DNA of 64,000 nt from Saprolegnia diclina VS20 (Eukaryota > Oomycota > Saprolegniomycetes > Saprolegniales > Saprolegniaceae). The DNA is taken from the NCBI RefSeq assembly GCF_000281045.1, contig NW_008246069.1:369082-433081 (forward strand), in the 5' to 3' direction. This document shows, one piece after another, positions 50,128-62,100 of the stretch; positions within the stretch are counted from its first letter, which is position 1; every line of letters begins with the position of its first letter. The notes below the pieces were generated by a model that was not told the origin of the DNA, ran no database searches, and saw only the letters and a program-made list of their open reading frames with translations. A program made the translations under genes and the position numbers.

Positions 50128-50433
50128 ATGAGCGTCTTCGCCTCCGCCCTCAAGTCGGCGCTCGAGCCCGGGACCGGCAACAAGTTTGTGCTGGCGCTGA
50201 ATGGCGTCCTGCTCGCGCTCCTCGGCGTTATCGGGATGACCATCTGGTCGGGCATGGAGGATTCGTTCCACATGTACATCTTCCTCTTCCTCGCGATCGG
50301 CCTCACAGTCTCGATCAACTGGTTCATCCTCGAGGCCCGTGCGCTCCAAGCCGACGGCAAGCTCGACCTCAGCAGCCTCGACAATAATACCGCCACTAGC
50401 ACGAAGAAGAAGCCGCTCGCCAAGACCGATTAG
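50128..50433 (+). CDS. PKR1-like V-ATPase assembly factor
   Basis: Single exon, 101 aa. Two membrane helices: KFVLALNGVLLALLGVIGM and MYIFLFLAIGLTVSINWFIL, preceded by ALEPGTGN and ending SINWFILEAR. The F-T-P-G-T...two helices...SINWF pattern defines the fungal Pkr1/V-type ATPase assembly factor family, an ER protein needed for V0 assembly. The C-terminal tail is polar and ends in KKKPLAKTD, with lysines that could act in ER retrieval. Together with the VMA22-like gene at 16672 it is the second V-ATPase assembly factor in this window. The start is the only ATG. Confidence 0.75.
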   Translation: MSVFASALKSALEPGTGNKFVLALNGVLLALLGVIGMTIWSGMEDSFHMYIFLFLAIGLTVSINWFILEARALQADGKLDLSSLDNNTATSTKKKPLAKTD

Positions 50434-50484
50434 AAGACGACAATGAAATCGATAGAAATTGCAACGACTCTGCTAGTGTATCTA

Positions 50485-53400
50485 CTACAACTCGCGGTCG
50501 CCCTGCGTTGGTGACCGCACCCGTGGCATGGACCGAGGGCTCAGCTCGTGCTCCTCGAATGCTTGATGCATCGTGTCGATGTGCAGCGTCATGGGCTCGG
50601 CCTCGTCAAACTCGTCGGGCAAGTCGTCGTCAAACTCGTCGAGTGGCTCGGGCTCGTGCGACGCGACCATCTCGTATGCTTCGGACGCCTTGCGCTTGCC
50701 GTGCTCGATCGCCTTAAAGTGGCGCAGGCCCATGAGACCCGTGACCATACCAAGCAGCACGATGAGCGAGACGAGCAAGAGCGACTTGTTCTCCATGAGC
50801 GGCTCGGCGTGCGGCGCCCACGTTACGGCCGACGCCAGGTCCTTGGCCAACGTCACATTGCCGCTGTACAGCGCCTTGTTGGTGACGCCGCTCAGCGTCG
50901 GCAGCTCGAGGATCTCAATCACGTCTTCGAGGCCGTCGCATGTGACGGCGGCCGAGGCATTGGGTGACCCAAACGTCGCGCACGTCCCGCAGCGCGGCAG
51001 CGAGAGCGGTTCCCAGAGCGCAAATTCATCCGACTTTTTACCGAGCGCTATCGTACACAGCACGTTAGCGACAGCCTGCAACTGTATCCATGGTACATAC
51101 AGACGCGGTAGAGGTGGCAGGCGTCGGCGTCGCGAAGCAGCACGTACACGGCAGTGGGCTCGGTTTTTGCCGCCTTTGGAATGTCGATGGTCATGGTCTG
51201 GACGTGGTTCTCGGGTTTGGCGAGCCCCGGGAGCGCCAGGGCGGTCGGTGCACTGGCCGTCGAGCCGTTGAGATGGACCGAGCCAAGAAGCTCGGTCGAC
51301 GCGGTTGTCGCAAGCCCGACGTTCTGAAGCTAACGGCAATGCTGAGATGAGGTCGCCGGTGACGCGGCGTACCTCGAGCGACAAGGTGACGTAGTCGTCG
51401 TCATTTTCCCAGCCCTAGCCCCAAGCGAATGAGCCGCCAATAAGCTTGGCGACGTACGAGAAGGCGGAGCGTGTAGATAGGACCGGCGATTCGCGCCGCG
51501 TGAAAGTTGGTATACAGTAGCTCTTCGCAGATCTCGTGCACAATCGACGCTTTCGTTGGCCAAAAGCCATCGACGTCGCCAAAGTCAAACGCCGGGCCGG
51601 TCTCGGGCGACATGGCGAAGATTCCGTGCGCGTTCCACATCCAGTCGCTCGTTTCGCCGTTGACCGAGTAGAGATCGCTCTAGTAGGTTATAGACATTAG
51701 CGTCCATGAAAACGATGTACAAGTACCGTCTGCCACGACTGACCAAATTGAAAGTGGTTGTACTTGGTCATCTCGGACGCAATGGACGTGAAAATGGCCA
51801 TGTCGGCGGCGGCCGGCGCGCCTTTGGGCTGACACGCAAACGGAATGTTGACGTACTTGCCAAATGCGTGGTAGTTGAGGGCCGTCGCCACCGAGTGGTT
51901 GGCGACAAAGTCTCGAATCGCTTGCGTCTCGGGCTCGGAAAACGCCATTTCTCCGCGGTAGTCCTATGTATCAATCTATCAGTCGCCACGCAATGGACTA
52001 CGATACACATACCTCGGCACACGCATCGGTGCTACTGCCCACCGTATCTTGGTCGAAGCACACGTCGTAGTTGCGATTCAAGTCGACGCCAGCGTCAACG
52101 TTGGTCCGACACGCGGCCGGTCGCCGGTTCTTGCGCTGCCCCGAGTAGCCCGCGCTCTCGCTATGCAGCGTTTCGAGGTGCTTTTCGTTGTAGACGTAGC
52201 CGTCGGGATTAACGACAAAGAGAAACCAGAGCTGGCGCGTGAGTAACAGGTGCAGTACGTTCGGATCCCGCTGGTGAAAGCCGAGAAGGAGGTACTCGAC
52301 AAAGTACACAAGGTTCTACCCGTGCAATGAGGACATACCTACGTCGCCCGGGCAATCGTACCATCATGGACATGGGCTAGCGACAGTATGAGTTGGAGAT
52401 GACTAGATGTCTCTTACCTCGCGCGCGTGGTGCAAGCCCGTGTAGAGTGTCTGGGGCGGCGCCTTGCCTTTTGGGTGGCACTGGCCGAGGCAAAGCGCCC
52501 GCAACGGCCGTGCTTCGAGCGATGTGCCAATGTCGACTTGCTGGAGGAGGTACGGGAACGACCGCAGCCGCGTCGGAACGGCCTCGACGTACTCGAGCAC
52601 CTCGGAAAAGGTGAGCGCGCCCCGCAGCGAGCCTTGGGGCACCGTCGCTACGTGCGCATGAGCCAAGCGAACGAAGATAGAGACTGTACGTAGAATGGCC
52701 CGCGTAATGTAGTTGCTGCAGTCGCTTGGGTTGGTTGTCGACGGAGTGCGCGCCGGCGACGTCTGCTTGTAGAGGCCAATGTCGGACACGACCATCGACG
52801 CATCGATCGTCACATTGCTGTGCGAGGTCGCATTCGTGTCGTAGGCGAGCTCGACCTGCACCGTATACGTGTAACCCGCCGTCATGGCGAAGAACGACGT
52901 TCGATGCTGCTCGAGGTAGAAGACGTCGTCGACGAACCAGCGGAACCAGCCGTCGTCCCACGTGACCTGGAACGCATGCGAGTCCAGTGTCAAGTCCTAG
53001 CAGAACTGAGGATGAGCCATTGCATGTCTTCTACCAAGCGCGTACGTCAATGCATGGAAAGGCCTTCATGTGCAAGGTGTTGGACGACGTTGCGTGCGGC
53101 CAGCGGATCTGGAGCCCATCCGGTTGCTCGCCAACGCCGCTGAGTACGACGACCTCACGGTGAATGCCGTCCTTGGACTTGACAAGCTTGACCGTTGGCC
53201 GCAGACCGAGGCCCTAGAGGCCACGATGCCATCGTGATGTCTTGATTGAGAAGCGCACCTTGGCCAGCGTCGCCTGCACGACGAGCTTGCCGCTCATCGG
53301 AATGTTATCGCGGGGCACGGGATAGGTGGCCCAGCCCGAGGCAACGGCGCCATCCATCGTGGTCGCCGAGAGCGTGAGCGCGTCCGGCGTGGCCGAGACA

Positions 53401-53588
53401 TGAGCCGTCGCTGCGTCGGACGTCTCGAACGCGTCGAGCTTGGCCGTCCATGCGCGCTTCCAGGCGCAGTCGCCCGTGCCCGGCGTGCCCGAGACAGCGG
53501 TCTTGGTCGAGTTCGCAGTCTCGCGCAGCGGTCGGCCGCGGGCCAGCGCCAGTGCGCCGAGGAGCCATGCCAGCCGCCGCATCGTCAT
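50485..53588 (-). CDS. Membrane-anchored M14 zinc carboxypeptidase
   Basis: Eleven exons (53588-53259, 53213-53046, 52996-52690, 52647-52418, 52376-52362, 52315-52013, 51963-51727, 51679-51458, 51414-51373, 51329-51101, 51047-50485), 881 aa; introns 41-53 nt. Signal peptide MTMRRLAWLLGALALARG. An N-terminal beta-rich region (about 40-235) contains FQVTWDDGWFRWFVDDVFY, like a concanavalin/GH16-type lectin fold. The peptidase spans about 270-620: LYTGLHHARE gives the His/Glu zinc ligands, followed by NPDGYVYNE, DAGVDLNRNYD, TALNYHAFGKY and FAMSPETGP. A 15-nt microexon (PMSMM) comes right after HHARE. A single membrane helix, LLLVSLIVLLGMVTGLMGL (about 775-795), and an acidic cytosolic tail end the protein. 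It probably trims C-terminal residues from extracellular peptides. Confidence 0.88.
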
Positions 53589-54604
53589 TGCTGCCTATCT
53601 ATCGACCCAGCGAATATTGCGACACTCGATAATTGGAACCCGGATCCGGAAAAACTCCCACTTGTGATATCTGGAAATCGTGTGAGAACTGAAATAGTGT
53701 TACTGTGAGGCCCGCTAGGAAGCACCGCTCAGGATCTACGCTTGCTGTCGTAGACGCCACGAAGTCGCTGATAAGACCGAGCAGGAGCTGTCACAGCGCA
53801 CGACAAGGTTGGGCGTACGCTTCAGCACGTAATTGCCGCAGGAATTAGAGAGGCTTGCACTGCCCTACCCCTGCACCTGCTAAGTCTGTCGACTGCTGTT
53901 CAAATTCCGCGCCCGAGTGACTGGCAAGATGGTGCTCTGTCTTTGACCGAAGACTATGATTATGGGCCATAGGCTGTATACTAGAATACGTCTACTTGAA
54001 GCTCCTTGCTCATGGTACGTTGTGACCACGAGCGGCGCCGTAGGTATTTGGGCATTTCGACCCGACCTCGGCGGCGTCGGTGTGCAGGACGGCGCGGAAG
54101 GTTCGAGCGAAGGCGATGCAAGCGACATCGACAACTAGACCTTTGGAGACGGCGAAATTGATACTTGACGACGTCAGACGCCGCCAGCCAAGGGATTAAT
54201 ATGCCAAGCATTCCCCACTGCCAACCGTGCATCTTCCGACGTGGATACGCAGACCAGAAGCTACTACCACAACTACTGAAGGCCTTTGTCGTCGAGTCAC
54301 CGCCCGCTCATTCTACGCCGCTGACAGCGTTGCCGATAGAGTTAGTCGATCAGTCGACAAGTGCCACTAACTAGAAACAATCAGATTTGCGCTCACGTTC
54401 TCAGACGTGAAGACCACTGGTTCCTACTCTCAACCAACGCGCGTCTCGAGATAGCGCACAGACTGAGGTTGTCCAGGCGTTGCCGTCCACACGATGACGC
54501 CTGTCGTCATCATGCGAGCGACTTTGCGCAAGATCGCAAAATTCGAATCCACCACCAGCTGCTGACCAATCACCGTGCGGTACGACGCCAATCAGCATTT
54601 CGCC
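53589..54604. other. intergenic, no firmly supported gene
   Basis: About 1 kb. A GGATCCGGA near 53642-53650 lies about 55 bp upstream of the carboxypeptidase start. On the minus strand, ATG 54232 begins MHGWQWGMLGILIPWLAASD, a signal-peptide-like start, but the following frame is Arg-rich and unconvincing. Confidence 0.45.
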
Positions 54605-55974
54605 ATGTTGCAGACCCTCTTGCTCGTCGACAGCTACGTGGTCGCGGTCGTCGCCGCTGCCTTGCTCGGAACGTACCTCGTCATGCACGTCTTCACGTGC
54701 AACCGCAGCAAGGTCGAGCTGCACTACCGCCACGACTCGCCTCTCCAGCAGTTCATCGCTGCCGTACTGCGTCCACGCGTACGCGACCATCTCTGACGCA
54801 TCTCGTAGAACGCGCCGTCGGTCTCGGCGCCGTACCATCCGCCGTGGTGGGCCATCAACGCGCACATCCAGATCGCAATGACTCTGCTCGTGCCCCAAAC
54901 GCCGATCGCGTACACGCGCGAGCTGTTGCCATTGGCCGACGGCGGCCAAATCGGCCTCGACTGGTGCACCGGCGCCGCGACGCTGCCGGCGACTGCACCC
55001 ATCGTGCTTGTCGTCCACGGGCTCACGGGCTGCAGCTACGACATGAGATCGTTCTGCGCCGAGGCGCTCCGCGCGGGTTTCCGCCCCGTCGCCTTCAACA
55101 AGCGCGGCCACGGCGACACGCCGCTGACGAGCCCCAAGCTGCAGGCGTTTGGCTGCACGCAGGACCTCTCGGCCGCGATCGCACATATCCAGGCGTCGTA
55201 CCCGCATGCCAAGATCACGGGTACACGCATGACATGACGTCGCATCGTTCAGTATTACGTGTGTAGGCGTCGGCTTCTCCGCCGGGTCCGGTCTCGTTAC
55301 GTCCTATTTGGGCGAGACAGGCGCCAAGTCGCAGCTCGCTGCCGCCGCCCTCGTCTCGCCAGGTTCGCTTTGGATGTTGTTGCTGTTGGCGGTCGCTCAT
55401 CGAGACACAGGCTATGACGCGCTGGGCCTCTTTTGCCACGGAGGCATTTACCCGCTTTACCACTTCCTCATGACCTTTACGCTCAAGGTTCGAGTCACTA
55501 GTGTATAGTCCTAAACTGCGGGGTAGGGCTTGCTCAAGCGCCACAGAGACGTCTTGTCGTCGACGATTGACGTCGACGCAGCGTTGCAAGCGCGTTCGAT
55601 TCCCGAGTTTGACCGCCACGTCTACATGAGCATGCACGGCTACGACGACCTCGAAGCGTACTGGGCCAAGAACAATCCGATGCGCCAAGTGGAAAACATT
55701 GCAGTCCCGACGCTCTGCATCAACGCGCGGGACGACCCCGTGTGCACCTACCGTACATCGCTGCTGCTTTCTCCGAGTTCTTATACAAATATGTTGTGGA
55801 CTAGGGATGATTCCCTTCCAGGGCGTCTTTGATTCCAACCCGAATGCGATGTTGGCGCTGACGGCGTACGGCAGTCACTGCGGCTTTTTTGAACTTGACG
55901 GTCTCGAACTCAAGTCGTGGGCCACCCGGGCGTCGCTCGACTACCTCCAGGCGGCGCTGCGCTATCAACCCTAG
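54605..55974 (+). CDS. ABHD1/2/3-type alpha/beta hydrolase
   Basis: Six exons: 54605-54763, 54809-55220, 55267-55362, 55411-55487, 55527-55752 and 55805-55974; 379 aa; introns 39-52 nt. The N-terminal anchor is YVVAVVAAALLGTYLVMHVF. The hydrolase core has PYHPPWWAINAHIQ, VVHGLTGCSYD (oxyanion loop), FNKRGHGD and the nucleophile elbow VGFSAGSGLVTSYLGE. It ends with INARDDPV (acid) and AYGSHCGFFE (His). All three catalytic residues are present. ABHD1-3 and their yeast relatives are membrane-bound lipid hydrolases or acyltransferases, so lipid turnover is inferred. The GFSAGS elbow has Ser where G or N is usual after Ala-Gly. Confidence 0.88.
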
Positions 55975-56032
55975 ACCTCGCTATTGGACCCTAAACCACG
56001 CTATTGACCCTAGACCTCGCTACTAGACCTAG
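55969..56032. repeat. 19-20 bp tandem repeat at the hydrolase stop codon
   Basis: Three imperfect units beginning CCCTAGACCTCGCTATT, CCCTAAACCACGCTATT and CCCTAGACCTCGCTACT, plus a partial CCTAG. The first unit contains the last codon and stop of the ABHD gene, so the array begins exactly at the 3' end of the coding region. Confidence 0.65.
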
Positions 56033-56130
56033 TAGCACAAATTCAACAATACAAGAGTTGCGAGTCGATGTATACATGTATATTTCACGAAACGAGGGAC
56101 GCGTACGTAGTTTTTGGCAGATAACGGTGG

Positions 56131-59100
56131 TTACAAGGACGGATCAATCGCGCCGTTGGCGTAGAATTGGACCTTGTAGAGTCGCTTCTCGTCTTCAGTG
56201 AGGAGCGGGTCGTCTTGGTGCAGTGTTGTGCTTGGCGGGCGGTAAAAGCAGCTGCAAAAGAGCTGCCAGAACGGACGGGACGCCATGCTCTTGCTCAGCG
56301 CGTCGTCGCCAAAGTGCTGCACGAGTTTGTTCTTGGACGTCCGGCGCATCGGCGAGTCTTCGGGCGCAAACCCGCCGTTCGTATCGACGTATTCAATGTA
56401 GAGCGTCGCGCCGTCACTGTCGTCATTGTCCGACGACACGTCATCCTCGTCATCATCGTCTTGGAGCTTCTTGAGCAAATCGTCCGTGAGCGCCATCTCG
56501 GCCGACGCGTGGGCTTGGGCGGCGCCGAGCGTCGCCACTGCCGCTTTCATGGCCTCGGCCTTCTTCTGCGCCGACTCTTTCGAGGCTTGGAGACCCCGGC
56601 CAAGGCTGGCTTCCTTCTCGAGCTCGGCTGAAATGTGCGCAAGCCAAAGGTGCTGCTCGGCACCTACAGCACCCTATAGGAAGCGGATCCCTGCCTAAAG
56701 AACCTACTGTTGTGGGCTTCGCACAGGACGCTCTTCTGGCCTTGGACGTCCAAGACAAAGGTATGTTCGGGCACCGTCTACACTCACTAAGTTGATCCAT
56801 CGCATCTATCCACGTACCGAGGTAAAGTCGATGTACGTCGTGGCGTCGGCAGCCATCGGCTTGGCACCGAGCACTTTGAGCACACCGAGCGGCTGCGCTT
56901 CGGCGAGCGCGTCTTCTTGCGAGTTGAAGTAGAGCCACTCGGTGCTGAGCAAGACGCAGTACCTAGAGATTCGTCGATGATGAGACAATTTGTGTACACA
57001 ACATAATATGGTCCCGACCGCTTCTTGGCGACGCGGAGACCATGTCCCTTCTTGATGAGGTAGCCTTCCATGGACGCGCCAGGGTAGCTAGTGAGAGCTG
57101 CGTTGCGAGAGACCACATCGTGCGCTGGCACGGCCGCGACGGCCGCCTCGAGTGTCTTCATCCACTTGACCTTTTCACCGTCCGTGCCCACCGAGACCTA
57201 CCCCGCGTTGACCGCCTTGCCCAAACTCAACTTACGGCACTACCTCAAGGAAGCCGTCGTCGAGCGTCTCGACTCGAAACACGTGGCGCACGGCGAGTGA
57301 GAGTGAGCCATGCCAGTCAGAGACGAGGACGACTTCGTGCTTCTCGAGCGGCGAGTCGGGTGCTGTGAGGTACGTGTCGTGGGACGCATAAAGCGAGAGC
57401 CACGGACCCTTGAGCACGCAATAGTGCTCGCGCCACGGCGACGTCAACCGTGTCTTGCGCGTCTTGACAAAGCCTTCGTACGCCAGCACGATTGGCGCGG
57501 CCGCCGTGTGGAGCTCCGTCTCGTGGGCCAAGAGGTCGTTGTAGTAGGCTTCGCGCAGCGAGTCTTCTTGCGCCTCCTTGATCGCACGCACCCATCGCTC
57601 CTTCTCGTCGAGCGACGGCGCCATGAGCTGCGCAACCAACGTCTCGCTGCTCTCACCGAGATGGTAATGGACGTGGAAACCGTGCTGCGCCGAGCCTTGC
57701 GGCAGCGCCCAGTCGCTGACGGACGTGACGTGCAGTTCGGCGCTTGCCTCCATTTCGTTGTCGTTGTTGTTGTTGCTGCTGGTGGCGTGAAGAAGTCGCG
57801 CTTCGGCCGCCGACGCAAAGCTCCAAAGCGACGCTTGCTTGAGCACAAAGTACCGTGGCTCATCGTGGGAGAAGAGCCAGTACGCGGTTTGCACTTGGGT
57901 CAGCATCCCTTCCATCGACGACCCCGGCACGACAAAGTTGGCACGGTTGGCCTCGGCGATGGCTTGCGACGGCGTCGGGCTCTCGTGCAGTAGTTGCTAC
58001 GATGCTCCTTTTTCATATCTGCAGCGCCCGATGTACGACGTACCTGGGTTGTCTCGAGGAGCGCAAGGCCGCGGGCACTTTGCAGCACGGACGAGAGCGC
58101 CTGCACCCATACATTGCGATCGTCGCGGTCCGCCGTGATGAAGCGCAGGGGCTTGAGGGCGCCGTTCACCCGCGCCTCGATGTAAAAGTCGTTGGCGTCG
58201 ACACCGGCTTCGTGTTCGAGAAGCATGACCATCTCCAAGTCCAAGATCGGCGCGTCCCCCGACCGCGCGCTGAGCTCTGAGGTGAACGCCCATAAATGCG
58301 TCTCGTGCAAGAAAAAATAGCTATGCAAACATGCGTCGGAGCTCGAGAGAGATGGTGGGTGGCTATACCCTTCACGCCGCTCGGCTCGGCTCGCCTTGGG
58401 CTCGTACATCATGTAGCCTTTCACGGGCGACGTATCAAAGGTTGACGCTGTCGCGTGGGCCACCTAGGTAGAGCCTGAGACAAGGCGACACGCGTCAAGT
58501 TCTCTTGCCTCATACGCTTGGTCGTCGAGGAGCGCGTCGCCAAGCTGCTGCTTCTGAACGATCGCGTAGTGGTCGAGCCACTTGGCTTGCAGTTCCGGCG
58601 ACTCGACCGAGCAGTAGACGTCACTGGCTTTCTGCGCGTGGTCGAGGCAGTGTACGACAAAGCCGTTCGGGGCCTCGTCCCAGGAGCATAAGCTTGAGAC
58701 CGCCAGTCGCCGATTGGGCTCGACGTCGGAGGGCGCGAGGTAAACCTTGAGCTCGAGGCCATCGAGGACCACGTAGCGTTTCGCAGGTCGCTTGGGCTTT
58801 GTCTTGAGCGTGAGCAGCTTGAAGCCTTCCTTGCCACTGCTGCTGCTAGCGGAAGTGGGATCATGGACAAACACAAAGCTCGAAAAGACGCCTGCCGTGT
58901 CCCTACGTAGTCCTCCAACATATGTGTTGTGTGTTCAAGAGGTACGTGGGGATCGTGTGGAAGAGCGAGTCCAGCGCCGCCTTGTCCAGAGCGTTCTGGA
59001 CCGCGTCCAGCCACTGACGTTGGTCGTCGGTCGACGCTGTCAACATGTATACGACCATGCCTTCGTCTTGCGTGTCCATGACAAAGCCTGTAGTCTCAAA

Positions 59101-62100
59101 CGACCCGATCGTTGCAATCGCGATCGAGAGCGTCGGCGTCGTCACGCACGTCTTATAGCCTTCACGGGACACGTAGCACTGCAATTGCGTGCCGTCGAGG
59201 ACAGCGTAGACGTGCGCTTTGACTTGGCCTTCGGCCGTCACGACGCTTACAGGGCCTTCCATCCCCTTGACCGGCGTGAGCAGCGTCGCATTACTGGCAA
59301 GCGGCCCCAAAAGCGACACAATTTCTTCGTCACTTGCCATTTCGGTGCCGTATTTACGGTCCATTTGCGTCAAAAGCTCCATGTCAAAGCCATGGGCGTA
59401 CTCGAGAAGCGCGTCGAGATCGTCAGCGAGCGACGGGTGGATGTGGCCAAACCGCTGCAGCAGTAGGCGCCGCAGTGTCTGCGTCCCCTCGGACGCAAGG
59501 ACCCCGGTGGACGCCCGGTGCTCGATCCGTGCGATCGCAATGCCATGCCGGAAGGCACTCGCCCAGTGCAGTTGGTCGTCCTCTTTGGCAAATGCACAGA
59601 AGAACGTCTTGTGGTCGTCCGTGATGATCTCGAGGCCGAACGTACACTCGGTATGGGTGCTGCCACTCCACGCAACGACCGCAGCCACGCGCTTGGGCTC
59701 GTACGTCGTCTTCTTCTCGACGTGGTCGTCTTCGGTGTCGTAGACAGCGAGCGTATTGCCGGAAAGGACGCCAAAGAAGCGCGTGAGCGACGGCAGGTGG
59801 TACCCTTTCATGAGCAAGTACCCTCGCACGAGCTCGGTTTGACTCGGCGACGCGTCGGACGATGACGACGATGCCGCTGGCAAGAGCGAGATCGCGTAGG
59901 CGTCCGAGGTCACTTGGGTGTGGTACACCGCGTCGAGCTTGACAAGGAGCTCGCGTTCGCGGCCGCCAAACGAGTCGAGCAGCAACGGCACTTCGCGGAC
60001 CTTGGCCGGGTTGTGTACTTTGTAATAGTCGAATAAGAACTGGGCAAGCGGCGACGCGCTGAGCGTATGCACGTGCTGTGCCGCGATCGCAACGTGGCAC
60101 GCTGAGAGCCATTCGTGGGCTTCGATCTCGGAGTCGCACTGGAGGAAGGTCGTGTCGACGTACAAGCTAAATTGACCGTCGCCGACACGGACACTGTGCA
60201 CGGCGGTGGACGCCAGCAGCGTCACGTCTTGCATCGCGTCGACAAACAAGGCGAGGTGACCGTCTTCGCTCAGAACTGCGAACGCGCGCTTGAGCTTGGG
60301 AATGGATGGTGGCGCCTTGACCTTGACGTACCCGGCCTTTCGGCGCAGCGGAGGCAGAGAGCCATCGGGCAAGAGCGACTTGCGCCAAAACGACCCGCGG
60401 CGGTCAATGGCCGACGCCGCTCCCGCGAGCTCGGCGCAGAGCGCCTGTAGCGCCGGGTCGGAGGCCAGTGACGCCCCATACATAGCATCGAGGGACTCGA
60501 GCAAGAGGTGTTCTTGGCCTCGAAAGTAGACCAAGAGGGCGTCGACGCCGGCAAGACCGTCGGGGTTGTGCTCATTGTAGAACGCTACGATCGCCGACTT
60601 GAACGCCGTGGCCTCTGGTGTCGTGCTTGCGTCCGACGCACCCGGCACGATCTCATGCAGCACCGTCCTAGTCGTATTGCATGATACTGGAGAATATGAC
60701 GATTTTTGTACTTGTGGTCGGAGAGGGTGACGGCCATGAGACCGTGGGTCCGCGCATGGTCGACGCCGAGCGCCAGCACGTGCAGCCAATGGTCGCGACT
60801 CGCCTCGAGATGCAGCCGATACAGGTGCTTGGTACCAGCTGTGTCGAGCACGGTCATATCGGCCGCATAGACACCGGCCATGGCTTCGCACACGTTCACG
60901 ACACTCGTCGGCGTCTCTGGTGCGGTGAGTGCGGCGGTGCGCGATGTGAAATGCATCAGTTGGTGCCCGAGCAAGACAAGGTACACCTCGCTTGACGAAC
61001 TGCTGCCAAACGCGCTCGGTACCGAAAGGTCGGCGACGCCTTCGAGATGGGGCATGCCAGCGTCCGGGACGATCGCAAACTCGGCGGCCCGCGCCGCGAG
61101 ACGTTCATGGCGCGCTTCGAGCGTCGAGAGCAAGTCGGCGTGGTCGCGGACGAGCGTCGTGCCGTACGTTGCGTCCAGATGCGACAAGAGCTGGCTTTCA
61201 CGGCCATCAAAGAGCTTGAGCAGCGTCGTGATGTCGTCTTGCTTGGTCGGGTTGTGCTCGGTATAGTAGTTGCGCAGTAGCGTTGTGAGCGCTTGTACTT
61301 CTGGGTCTAGCACCACGTCACCGATCGGCGTCGACGTCGTCGTGGCGGCGACCGCGTGCTTGGCCATCGCGGCGCGGAGACCGCGCATCCACTTGGCTTT
61401 CTCGGCTGCGGTCGGCGCGCTGCAAAGCACCTGCGCGTGCGCGACGGTCTCGATGCGGAACGGGTGCGGGTACGTCAAGAGCAAGGTATGGCCGTCCCAT
61501 TCGCCGACGCTAGCGACTTCCGAGCACCCGACGTCGACCGTTGTCTTGGCGACGTAGGCGTCGTGGGACGCATAGAAAAAGACGTGGTTGCCAACGAGCA
61601 CAACGTACTTTTGCTTCATCGTCGGTACGAAATGCCCTTGCTTGACGAGGTAGCCTTCGACCGTTGGCGTCTCCGCCTCGACCTGCACCAGTTGCGGACT
61701 CGTATCCAACGGCGACGACGAATCGGCGGCGAAAAAGCTAAGGGGTGCCATATGGGGTTAGGGTCGTCGTGACCAGGATAGATGTACCTAGCCCGCTGCT
61801 TGCCCACGCGGGGCGGCGACGTCAGGTCGAACGAGTCGCGCCGACTTTTGGCGGCCCGCGCGCGCTCTGGCGACATGGGGTTCATCGTCATGCCAATGAG
61901 AAACGCTGCATTCCACATGGCGACGTCGTGCGAGACGGGCGCCGAGCAGTGCAGCGTCTTGCCTTCGACCGTTGGAATCGAAAACGGGTGCGACGCAGTC
62001 GTCAAGCCGACGCGGCCACTCCACTCGTTGACGCCGCCCGCAACGTGAACGACGCCGAGCGGCGCGTTGGCGTGCTGGATGAAGTCGTCGGCGTTCTTGT

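Noticed and set aside
54361..55266. 301-codon plus-strand ORF overlapping the ABHD gene in another frame
   Set aside because: Arg/His-rich, no motif; the ABHD frame has a full catalytic triad.
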